From: Thermotoga neapolitana DSM 4359
GTDB lineage: Bacteria > Thermotogota > Thermotogae > Thermotogales > Thermotogaceae
Reading direction: 5' to 3'
Assembly: GCF_000018945.1 (NCBI RefSeq)
Contig: NC_011978.1
Location: 1,520,729 to 1,584,728 of the forward strand
Length of the DNA stretch: 64,000 nt
The translations under genes were made by a program, and so were the position numbers. Below, piece after piece: positions 22,162 to 29,800 of this stretch. The number at the start of each line of letters is the position of its first letter. Position 1 is the stretch's first letter. Below the pieces are notes generated by a model. The model had not been told where the DNA came from and ran no database searches. It saw nothing but the letters and a program-made list of their open reading frames with translations.

Positions 22162-22196
22162 GCAAGCCCTCCTCCTTCAGGGAGAGGGTAGCTGAC
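22100..22196 (+). ncRNA. Putative omega-RNA (reRNA) scaffold at the right end of the TnpB element
   Basis: In TnpB elements the guide RNA scaffold overlaps the 3' end of tnpB and runs through the right end, and the adjoining host DNA supplies the guide. Here a hairpin GGCCGATGTCAGTCGGCC lies near 22122-22139, and a second, CCCTC (22167-22171) / GAGGG (22184-22188), lies near the right boundary. The predicted guide would begin at 22197. The exact RNA ends are inferred from family knowledge. Confidence 0.5.
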
Positions 22197-22905
22197 GAGA
22201 TAGATCCCGTCGTTTCACCTGAAACTTATGAGAAACTTCCCGATGAGATCAAAAGGGTTGCCGGAATGCTCACACCAGACACAGAATATTCGCTGGTTCG
22301 AGACAACGACATAAAAATAGAAAGTGGTTATCTATCTTTAGAAGAACTGAATGCTATTTTCAAAACGTTGCCGTTCGATATTACCTTTGTGGATAAACAC
22401 GGCAGAGTTCGTTTCTTCTCTGGAGGTCACAGGATCTTCCACAGAGCTCCCACCGTTCTTGGAAGACCGGTCCAGTTCTGTCATCCCCCAAGGAGCGTTC
22501 ATATCGTGAACAAAATCCTCAAAGCTTTCAAAGAGGGAAGGAAAGAACCTGCGGAGTTCTGGATCAACATGGGTGACAGAAAGATCCACATACGCTATTT
22601 CCAGGTCCTGGACAAAGAAGGAAACTATCTGGGAACACTGGAAGTGGTACAGGACATCACGAGGATAAAAGAACTCGAAGGAGAAAAGAGGCTCCTCGAT
22701 TGGGAAAATTAATATTCGGGAAATCCTGAAACCTTCAGGTTCGGAGGCAAGGTTTGCTTCTGATGCTGTGAGCATAATCCTGTCATTACCTTAAAACCAT
22801 GTTATGTTATCATTTTCCATAGAGCAAGAATTGTTTGACAAAATCCTGCTACTTTTGAGCAGTTTGGATTCAATAGATTTTCTGTGACTGTGTTGGGGTG
22901 GTGAA

Positions 22906-23220
22906 ATGATGGAAATACTACAAATACTATCGGAATTCAAAAAAAGGGTTTCTGAAAAATTCGGTGAGGTAGAAGTTGTTCTATTTGGTTCTTGTGCAAG
23001 GGGAAGTACCAGAGAAGAGTCGGACATTGATGTTTTCGTGATACTGGATAGAGATGTCGATATTAAAGTAAAAGAATCCATTTACGATATCGCTTATGAG
23101 TTTAACCTCAAATACGACATTGTTCTGGATGTAAGCGTTTATTCAAAGAAGGAGTGGGATAGATACAGGAAGATCCTTCCTTTCATCGTCAACGTTGAAA
23201 AAGAAGGTATAATCGTATGA
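22906..23220 (+). CDS. MNT-type minimal nucleotidyltransferase (antitoxin)
   Basis: A 104-residue protein of the minimal nucleotidyltransferase (MNT, MntA-like) family. The catalytic signature VLFGSCARGSTREESDIDVFVIL near residues 25-48 supplies GS and two aspartates; a third acidic residue lies in DIVLDVSVYS near 66. In HEPN/MNT modules the MNT partner adds AMP to the HEPN toxin and silences it. Its TGA overlaps the ATG of the HEPN gene (ATGA), which indicates translational coupling. The pair sits right after the broken DUF438 gene in an accessory region. It could also act on another substrate, but the pairing makes the antitoxin role likely. Confidence 0.88.
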   Translation: MMEILQILSEFKKRVSEKFGEVEVVLFGSCARGSTREESDIDVFVILDRDVDIKVKESIYDIAYEFNLKYDIVLDVSVYSKKEWDRYRKILPFIVNVEKEGIIV

Positions 23221-23615
23221 ACGAAAAGGAAAAAATCATTGAATATTGGAGAAGAAGAGCAAGAGAATGTCTTGACGACGCGAAACTGCTTTTAAAAAAT
23301 GAGAGATTACATTCCGCAGTAAACAGAATTTATTATGCTTTATTTTATCAAGTTTCCGCGCTTCTTCTCGCCAAAGGTCTTTCATTTTCCAAACATAGTG
23401 GTGTTCTGGCAGCTTTTAACAGAGAGTTTGTAAAAACTGGAAAAGTAAACAAGGAACTGGGAAAGTTCTACAATCGCATGTTTGAGCATAGAAAGACAGG
23501 AGACTATGGAGAGCTTGTTGAATTTGAGGAGGAGAACGTGAAAGACTGGATAAGAAAAGCGGAAGGATTCTTGGATGCTATTGAAAAACTAATAGAGGAT
23601 TTGAAACGAGCATGA
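23217..23615 (+). CDS. HEPN-domain protein (putative toxin RNase)
   Basis: A 132-residue all-helical protein of the HEPN group that pairs with MNT proteins (COG1895-like). The conserved RIYYALFYQVSALLLAKG segment lies near residues 38-55, and the active-site region RMFEHRKTGDYGE near residues 84-96. The arginine-histidine spacing is shorter than the textbook Rx4-6H, but the following R..DY motif is usual for this branch, where the tyrosine may be the AMP acceptor. The family cuts RNA when freed from its partner. The start overlaps the MNT stop. The 3' tail and the next 49 bases are duplicated near 30.8 kb. Confidence 0.85.
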   Translation: MNEKEKIIEYWRRRARECLDDAKLLLKNERLHSAVNRIYYALFYQVSALLLAKGLSFSKHSGVLAAFNREFVKTGKVNKELGKFYNRMFEHRKTGDYGELVEFEEENVKDWIRKAEGFLDAIEKLIEDLKRA

Positions 23616-23626
23616 AAGAATATGAG

Positions 23627-23675
23627 GCAAGGCAATTTAAGGTTTGCTACATGAATTCTCCTGAAAAAGCGCAGG
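23627..23675 (+). repeat. 49-bp direct repeat, copy 1
   Basis: The 49 bases starting GCAAGGCAATTTAAGG and ending AAAGCGCAGG are identical to 30832-30880. The homology extends upstream into the HEPN coding tail with mismatches. The two copies bracket about 7.2 kb of accessory DNA. Confidence 0.92.
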
Positions 23676-23692
23676 AGAACCTGTGCTTTTTT
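23669..23692 (+). terminator. Terminator of the MNT-HEPN operon
   Basis: GCGCAGG (23669-23675), loop AGAA, CCTGTGC (23680-23686) and six Ts form a rho-independent terminator 54 bases after the HEPN stop. An overlapping alternative stem, TTCTCCTG (23656-23663) with CAGGAGAA (23672-23679), is perfect and mutually exclusive with it. Confidence 0.85.
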
Positions 23693-23768
23693 CAATTATT
23701 CGTTTTGTAACTCACAGGTCTTCTCTTCGTTGCTCAGTCTAAACGATGAAGTTTATCTTTTCTGATAG

Positions 23769-23790
23769 TATATAAGTGATCAATTATATA
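23769..23790. promoter_or_regulatory. ArsR-type operator palindrome
   Basis: TATATAA-G-TGATCA-A-TTATATA is a 22-bp palindrome with a single mismatched pair (23776/23783). It ends 13 bases before the ArsR start codon, next to the AAGGTGA ribosome binding site and over the likely -10 region. AT-rich palindromes of this size are typical ArsR/SmtB operators, so autorepression is expected. Confidence 0.72.
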
Positions 23791-23803
23791 AGAAGGTGAT
23801 TAT

Positions 23804-24130
23804 ATGAAGCTTCACGAGTTGTTCCATATCCTTTCAAACGAAACCAGGCTGAAGATTTTAACTCTTCTTCTGGAGAAAGAGATGTGCGTTTGCCAGATAC
23901 TGGCAAGTATAGGAACGACTCAGCCGAACATCTCACAGCATCTCCACGTTCTCAAAAACCACGGCATTGTCAAATCTCGCAGAGAAGATTCCTTCGTTTA
24001 CTATTCGATCGATGAAAGATTCCTCGAAAAATATCCCTTTCTGATCACTATTCTCGAACGTGCGAGAAAGGAATATGGTGTTAAAGCCGTTAACTCCTGC
24101 TCTTTACAAAATCTATCAAATAAGGAGTGA
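23804..24130 (+). CDS. ArsR-family metalloid-responsive repressor
   Basis: A 108-residue winged-helix repressor. The helix-turn-helix IGTTQPNISQHLHVLKNHGIV spans about residues 37-57. Directly before it, EKEMCVCQIL places two cysteines in the position of the ELCVCDL motif that binds arsenite or antimonite in classic ArsR proteins; a third cysteine is near the C-terminus (VNSCSLQ). Metal binding would release the protein from the palindrome just upstream. The next gene starts within its stop codon region, so repressor, permease and thioredoxin form one operon. An arsenic or organoarsenical trigger is inferred from the cysteines and neighbours. Confidence 0.88.
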   Translation: MKLHELFHILSNETRLKILTLLLEKEMCVCQILASIGTTQPNISQHLHVLKNHGIVKSRREDSFVYYSIDERFLEKYPFLITILERARKEYGVKAVNSCSLQNLSNKE

Positions 24131-24135
24131 GAAAC

Positions 24136-25224
24136 TTGGCGACCTTCATCCTGATCGCTCTGATCTTTGTGGCTTTCTATTTCGTTCCGTTCGGGCATCC
24201 GATTGTCGATCAGAGTATTCTGAACGGATTCTACCTGCTTCACGAATACGCACGTGAACACGTTCTTCTGTGTCTTGTTCCCGCATTCTTCATCGCCGGA
24301 ACGATATCAGTAATGCTCAAAAAGGACGCCGTTTTGAAACTCCTTGGTCCAAACGCAAAAAGGATCATTTCTTATCCTGTCGCTGCGATTTCCGGTGGTA
24401 TTCTGGCTGTCTGTTCCTGCACCATTCTTCCGCTCTTTGGAGGGATCTACAAAAAAGGTGCGGGTATAGGTCCTGCCACCACTTTCTTGTTTGCCGGACC
24501 TGCCATAAACATCGCTGCGATATTTCTGACAGCCCGAGTTCTTGGATGGGATTTGGGACTTGCCCGTCTCATTGCAACGATAACAGCAGCTGTCCTGATA
24601 GGCTTGATCATGGAAATGATCTATCAGGAAAGGGGAGAAGGTGGACTCGCGTTCACTTCCGATGACGATCAATACGGCGTAAGAGGAATAATATTTTTCC
24701 TGATACAGCTTGGATTTCTGGTAACGAGTTCTCTTGGTATCAACCAGACCCTCAAATATTCCCTGATGACATTGCTCGGAATCTCCGCACTTTTCATGGC
24801 TTTGTTTGGTTTCAAAAGAGACACCGTTGAAAACTGGCTGTACGAAACCTGGGACTTCGCAAAGAAAATACTGCCATATCTCTTCATCGGTGTGTTCTTC
24901 GCAGGTGTTCTGACCAGACTTCTGCCCCAGCAGGTGGTAACGGCACTTCTTGGAAGCAACAGTTTCTTGTCAAATCTTGTAGCGTCCGTCATAGGAACTC
25001 TCATGTACTTTGCCACTCTTACGGAAGTTCCAATAGTTCAGGCTCTGAGAGAACTTGGAATGGCAAAGGGTCCAACCCTTGCTCTTCTCATGGCCGGTAA
25101 TTCCCTCAGCCTGCCAAGCATGATCGTTATCACAAAGCTTCTTGGAAAGAAAAAGGCCTTCACTTACTTTGGCCTTGTGGTTGTTTTTTCCACTCTGTTT
25201 GGAATGATATACGGAGTAATTTAA
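24136..25224 (+). CDS. Permease of the ArsP/COG0701 (DUF318) family
   Basis: A 362-residue inner-membrane protein with about eight to ten helices. The family's signature loop is present near residues 92-122: AVCSCTILPLFGGIYKKG followed by GPATTFLFAGPAINIAAI. A matching second-half motif, EVPIVQALRELGMAKGPTLALLMAG, lies near residue 300. Members include ArsP, which exports trivalent organoarsenicals, and related metal(loid) permeases. The frame extends to GTG 24127, overlapping the arsR stop, but AAGGAG at 24122 fits TTG 24136 better. Flanked by an ArsR repressor and a small thioredoxin-like protein, it most likely exports an arsenical. Confidence 0.82.
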   Translation: MATFILIALIFVAFYFVPFGHPIVDQSILNGFYLLHEYAREHVLLCLVPAFFIAGTISVMLKKDAVLKLLGPNAKRIISYPVAAISGGILAVCSCTILPLFGGIYKKGAGIGPATTFLFAGPAINIAAIFLTARVLGWDLGLARLIATITAAVLIGLIMEMIYQERGEGGLAFTSDDDQYGVRGIIFFLIQLGFLVTSSLGINQTLKYSLMTLLGISALFMALFGFKRDTVENWLYETWDFAKKILPYLFIGVFFAGVLTRLLPQQVVTALLGSNSFLSNLVASVIGTLMYFATLTEVPIVQALRELGMAKGPTLALLMAGNSLSLPSMIVITKLLGKKKAFTYFGLVVVFSTLFGMIYGVI

Positions 25225-25237
25225 AAGGAGGGATAGC

Positions 25238-25480
25238 ATGGCAAAAAAGGTGGAGATACTAGGAAAAGGGTGTCCGAGGTGCAAACAGACAGAAAAAATC
25301 GTGAGAATGGCAATCGAAGAACTGGGAATCGATGCAGTTGTTGAAAAGGTTCAGGACATAAACGAGATTGTCTCAAGAGGTGTCGTGGCAACCCCCGCAG
25401 TAGCGGTGGATGGAAAAGTTGTCATCTCCGGTAAAATTCCATCCCTAGATGAAGTCAAAAAGGTCCTTCAGCAGGCTTGA
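25238..25480 (+). CDS. Small thioredoxin-fold protein (redox-active disulfide protein 2 type)
   Basis: An 80-residue glutaredoxin-like protein with the active site GKGCPRCKQTEK near residues 8-19 (CPRC) and the cis-proline loop VVATPAVAVDGK near 49. It matches the MTH895/'redox-active disulfide protein 2' family of mini-thioredoxins, which often accompany COG0701 permeases and ArsR repressors. The likely job is dithiol reduction of arsenate, or of a cysteine-bound metalloid, before export. It starts at ATG 25238 after GGAGGGATAGC, 13 bases past the permease stop, and is followed by a strong terminator, so it closes the operon. Confidence 0.9.
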   Translation: MAKKVEILGKGCPRCKQTEKIVRMAIEELGIDAVVEKVQDINEIVSRGVVATPAVAVDGKVVISGKIPSLDEVKKVLQQA

Positions 25481-25503
25481 GACAGAACTCTGTTTACGAC
25501 AAA

Positions 25504-25527
25504 GCCGCCTGAGAAGGCGGCTTTTTT
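25504..25527 (+). terminator. Terminator of the arsR-permease-thioredoxin operon
   Basis: GCCGCCT (25504-25510), loop GAGA, AGGCGGC (25515-25521), then six Ts. It is a textbook rho-independent terminator 23 bases after the stop codon. Confidence 0.95.
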
Positions 25528-25687
25528 ATCATCGTAACTCATTGAAAGCTTTTTTGAAGAGTTTTCCTCAATCTCTGACATCATTTTAACAGCTCTTACC
25601 TCACAAAACAAAAAACTGTGACATCATCTATTAAATTCATTTACAATTATGTTATAATTACTGCACCATATACGGGAGGTGATTTTC

Positions 25688-26238
25688 ATGAGCAGAAAAA
25701 TGTTACTTGTCCTTCTGTCCTTTCTTGTGGTCCTCGCCGGATGTACAGCGGTTGTAGGCATCATCGCTGAAGAAGGCATAAAACAAAGGCACAGGAATTA
25801 ATCGATCAGGCAAGAAACATCGTAACGGGTAATGACATCGACTATGTATCCCTGAGAGAGCTCATCCATGTTCCACAATCTGATGTAGACGATTTCGATG
25901 TCGAAAATACCGTTTTCGGAACAGGAGAGATCTTGGGTTATGATTTTACATTTCCCTCCACCATCACCAGTTGCAGTTTGGTTTCTGTGAGCGAACTCGA
26001 GACCACCAAGGCCATTCCATGGAGTTTGAGCAACAAACCAGATTTTGTGGAAAATGTTTATGCTCTAACGGTAGAGGGAATCACTCAGGACGGAACAAAG
26101 ACCTTCTTTTCGCTTCCAATGATAGAAGTTTCCGGCGAACTGTACTTCTGGACAATTTATATCTATTCCTATGAACAAAAGGATGTTGTCCCAACACCTG
26201 CCACAGAGGTGAGGATGTACCCAACACCTTCCCTTTGA
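25688..26238 (+). pseudogene. Frameshifted lipoprotein, unknown function
   Basis: ATG 25688, with a GGGAGGTG site and a TATAAT box at 25653-25658, opens a lipoprotein signal peptide whose lipobox LAGC sits at about residues 17-20. The frame stops after 37 codons at RHRN. Shifting by one base near 25785, in the AAAAC run, gives an open frame to 26238 (AQELIDQARNIVTGND, then FDVENTVFGTGEIL and so on). One lost A would explain the break. The rejoined product is about 183 residues, acidic and beta-rich, with no known domain. The lesion may be real or a homopolymer sequencing error. Between the operon terminator and this gene (25528-25687) I see only the promoter. Confidence 0.75.
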
Positions 26239-26244
26239 AGAGTC

Positions 26245-26605
26245 AACTAAAAGACAACGCGACCCAGAAAATCCACCGACGACAGTTCAGAAAGCTAATC
26301 GGGATGAATTATCCCGGAAGTGAACACAAGCAAGACGTGTCCCATCTGTGGTGAAAGGAATAAGCCAATCGTAAGAAGATACCACTGCAAAGCCTGTGAT
26401 TTTGAGTATCACGGGGACGGAGTAGGAGCAATTAACATCTGGAAAAGGTATCCTGGCACAGGCCAGGTAGTAGCGAGCTTGGCCCCCGTCAGAGGTGTGA
26501 GGTTCCACCCTCACTTCTGTGGTCATGGAGCATCTTTGACTCCATGGAAGGTGGCCTGAGAGCTACCAAAAGTCCCATCCTCTTCAGGGGATTGGAAGGA
26601 GGTCG
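26245..26605 (+). pseudogene. TnpB C-terminal remnant with right-end hairpin
   Basis: Degraded coding sequence of a second IS200/IS605-type TnpB. In one frame KIHRRQFRKLIGM is visible (about 26261-26310). In another, from 26320, the zinc finger CPICGERNKP...CKACDFEYHGDG and GAINIWKRY are followed by a tail that includes VRGVRFHPHFCGHG. The N-terminal two thirds and RuvC domain are missing, and there is an internal deletion and frame change near 26315. A hairpin, CCCATCCTCTTCAGGGGATTGG near 26574-26595 with mismatches, resembles the ends of the 20.8-kb element. The 240 bases after it (26606-26850) hold only the promoter of the next gene. Confidence 0.82.
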
Positions 26606-26788
26606 ACTTCTTTCAATTCCTTGAATCTGTAAAAGCGCTCGCTGTTAGATACATAGGGACTCTGATCTCCCTTTGAGTTTTTTATCCGTTAATACACAGA
26701 TTTTCTGAGAGGATATGTGTTTCCAGCTTCTTTATTGCAATCGATTTTTCTACACGTGTGAAAAATTTCATAGATTGTGAAAACTTAT

Positions 26789-26818
26789 TTGTATCTTTCG
26801 TAGAACAAATGCTATAAT
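26789..26818 (+). promoter_or_regulatory. Promoter of the 1,290-residue secreted protein gene
   Basis: TTGTAT (26789-26794) and TATAAT (26813-26818) are separated by 18 bases, a good sigma-70 type promoter. The gene's GGAGGG ribosome binding site follows at about 26838. Confidence 0.65.
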
Positions 26819-26850
26819 GGTAGGAATTCTGAACTTTGGAGGGATTAATA

Positions 26851-29800
26851 ATGAAAAAACTTGCTGTGGTAGTAGCTATTCTGTTGACATTTTATCTGTG
26901 CGTGTTTTCAAACGATAGCGACGCTTTGCGGTATCGCTTAAACACCATTAGCGAACTGAATAAAAGCTATTTGAAAGCAATTCAAAACATTGTCGGATAC
27001 AACGGATTGTTCAAATCAGGAAGCGATTTTTTCTTAGAGACGCTTTATTCAAACGACCCGCTTCTGGCCAGATATCAGAAAGAAAGCCAAGAGGCTATTC
27101 GAAAGGTTCAAGAAGCAAGAAGAGAAGGGGCTTCTAATGAAGAGATCTTAAAACTTCAGCTCGCATATCAAGAAGCTCGTTTGCGGGAAAACAAGCAATT
27201 TATCGCTTTAATTGAATCTAATTTGTATAACTCCATAGACTACCTTGCATCGGAAACGTTGAAAAATTCTTTGAAGACAGCGAATAAGATAATAGACGAT
27301 GTTTTGAAGAACTGGAAAGAGATTTTAAAACCGTTACTTGAAGGGGATTTCGGTGGAGTAATAAAAAATGCGATTCTTCAACTGATAGATTCAACGTACA
27401 AAATAACGTTTATTGATTACTGCAAAGCAAATTATGGTGCCACTGAAAAAATTGCTCAGTACTGGTGGAAAACGTATTTTGTCGAACCTTTTGAGTCTTC
27501 AGAGGAAAAGAAAGTCTTAGACGAGGTTCTCACCAAAGCTTCAGACGAACTAAAAGATAGATTAAAAGACAGGTTGACGGAAAGATTAAAATTGGAGATT
27601 GTCAGCAAAGGTAACGCACTGGCCGAAAAAGTGATAGAAGAAACTGCTAAGAAAAGCGCTGAATCGATTTTGAAGAACATTATAGAAACACCATCATTGA
27701 TTGTAGAGTTGTTCACAAAATACTACAATGTTGTCGATTTTCAGATCACGTTCAACGATATAGCCAGTAATGAGGTTGTGTTTATCAAGCAGATCAGGGA
27801 GTTAGTTGGTAACGATGAAAACGAGATAAACAGATGTTACTTCGACAGAGCTTATTTTCTATCAAAAAAGAAAGCCGCAAAGAAAGCTGCTATCAACGAT
27901 GTCGGGGAGAAGACACAACAGGGATCGACAAAAGGACAAAGAAAATCTGAAGAAGATGTTATTCCTCAAGAAGTCATAGCAAAAGCGGAGGAAATAGTAT
28001 TGGCAAAGGATCCCTTTCTCAAGGTGAGCGCGGTACAGAACATAGAGACGAGGATTGAAGAGATGAACGATTTGTCTTTAAGGGATGCACTGCCAGATCT
28101 TAACAGTGCCAAAAGATTAATCGAGTACACCTTTGGACAGCTTGAAAACAATGAGATAACTCTCGGAGAGTACAACTACGAAATCAATCGAATAGTAAGC
28201 GTTTATACGGGTCAATTAAATACCGCTAAAAAGACGATTGCCAACAATCTTGAATCTGAATACCATAAAGGATCGATCAGCCAAAGCGAATATTCGGAGA
28301 AGCTCAAACAATTGGATAAAGATGTCGAAGGAAACATTAGACAATTGAACGATTTTGTTTATTTGAAGCATCAGGAGATAGAGAAACAGCGACAGTTGTT
28401 CAAGGAAAAGCTATCACAACTGGTCAAAACCCTTGATCAAGGAAGTGAAATGAAACTATTACAGGATAGTTTGTTGGCAAAATTCAATCAGTTTTTGAAA
28501 CTCTACAAGCAGAAAATAGGACAGGCTGTCTGGTCGTTTGCATTTAGTAGCTTTTCAGAAATGATGGAAGGTTTTACTAATGGAATCGGCAAGGCATTCA
28601 TGAAGGAACTCAACTCCAAATCACCTTCATTTTTCTTGCTACAGAACGGCGGGTGGATTCTGGAAAACTTGCTGGCGATTTGTCAAGAGGACGAGCGTCT
28701 AACCAGAGCTCTGATTGAAAAGGTTGACAAATTATCTGAGGAAATCAAAGCTTTGTATGAGAGCTTCCCTCGGTATTGCTACACAGATGAAGATGGCTTA
28801 GTTTCATATTCAAAAAATGCGATGTTGATTGAGGAATTCAAAAGTTCTTTACTACAGAGATTGGAAAAAACACTCGAATGGAAAACTACAATATCTCAAT
28901 GGGTGTACATGACGGAATTGAAAAACGAAATGACGAAGCGGTATCTTGAGGTCTATTTGGCGTTTCTAAGAGAAAAAGTGAAAATATTCCAGGAAACGTT
29001 TCAGGTTGTTGTCGATAGTTTCGACTCTCTAAAATCGAGCTATCTGGAAAAATGGGAAGACAGGATCGAACAAATGGCCTTCACAATAAAAGATATGTGG
29101 AAACAGAAGATAACTCCAGATGAGGCCCGGAATGAATTAAAAAGAATCTCCCAAACCACCGAAGCTGTGGATTCAATGTATGAACACTGGATTGAGATGC
29201 GCGATATGTTGGAAGTTATGTCCTCAGATCTTTACAGAATAAGCTCAGCTGGTGTAGAAATGTTAAATCTTGAACCATCGAAAGAGTATTCCAGTTATAT
29301 AAATTCGATGATTGAAGAGAATAAGAGCCTTAAAAAGAGTGCTTCTCAGGTAATAGAAGAGTATGAAAAGGCTTCTCTTCATGACTACTCTCACGATCTG
29401 AAGGCTCTAATACTGGATTACTATAGATCGGATGACAACTCATATTTGTGGAAAGGAATCTCCACACAGATAGGAGGAATATCTTTTCTTTTGATACTTG
29501 ACGATCCAGACATAATGGGAGTTATTGGTGGAGATCTCGAAAAAGCCCTCAACCTTTGCCAAAGATTCGAAAAGTTTATCAAAGACGCTGAAGAACGTGT
29601 AAAGGCAACCAATGAAGCAGACAGAGTTCTGAATACTTATCTGGATAAGGTTGAAATCGAAGTAGAATCTATTGAAAAAGCAGGGGGATTCACAACTCTT
29701 ACGAAGAAAGAAGCTCTTACAGAATTACTTACTGAAGCGGAAAAAAAGGCAATCGAAGCATTCCAAAGTTACGGTTTTGAATGCACCAGCTGGCGTTCAT

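Larger units (their letters stand above)
20825..22196 (+). mobile_element. TnpB-only IS200/IS605-group insertion element (about 1,372 bp)
   Basis: The element is bounded by the two halves of the DUF438 gene. The left flank ends TCAC (20821-20824) and the element's last bases are TGAC (22193-22196). There is no target duplication and no terminal inverted repeat, as expected for the IS200/IS605 group. Subterminal hairpins stand at both ends. It carries only tnpB and no tnpA Y1 transposase, so movement would have needed a transposase in trans. The exact ends are inferred from in-frame restoration of the host gene. Confidence 0.85.
20039..22712 (+). pseudogene. DUF438 hemerythrin-PAS sensor gene split by an insertion element
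   Basis: Bases 20039-20824 encode residues 1-262 and bases 22197-22712 encode the last 171 residues of one protein. If the DNA between is removed, the frames join without loss (ending PLLPH, resuming EIDPVVSPETYEK) to give 433 residues, the usual DUF438 length. The domains are an N-terminal DUF438 helix bundle, a hemerythrin-like HHE region with iron-ligand histidines (LHVEFF, HRIGLTHYTREEM, WSKHDETR, about residues 60-225) and a C-terminal PAS domain (FDITFVDKHGRVRFFSGG onward). Such proteins are thought to sense oxygen or nitric oxide. Here the sensor is interrupted; the first part could still be made as a truncated hemerythrin with a short foreign tail. Confidence 0.88.

Noticed and set aside
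22835-22862. TTGACA as a promoter of the MNT-HEPN pair, with CTGCT/AGCAG as operator
   Set aside because: No -10 box lies at 16-19 bases, and the 5-bp arms are too short to be convincing.
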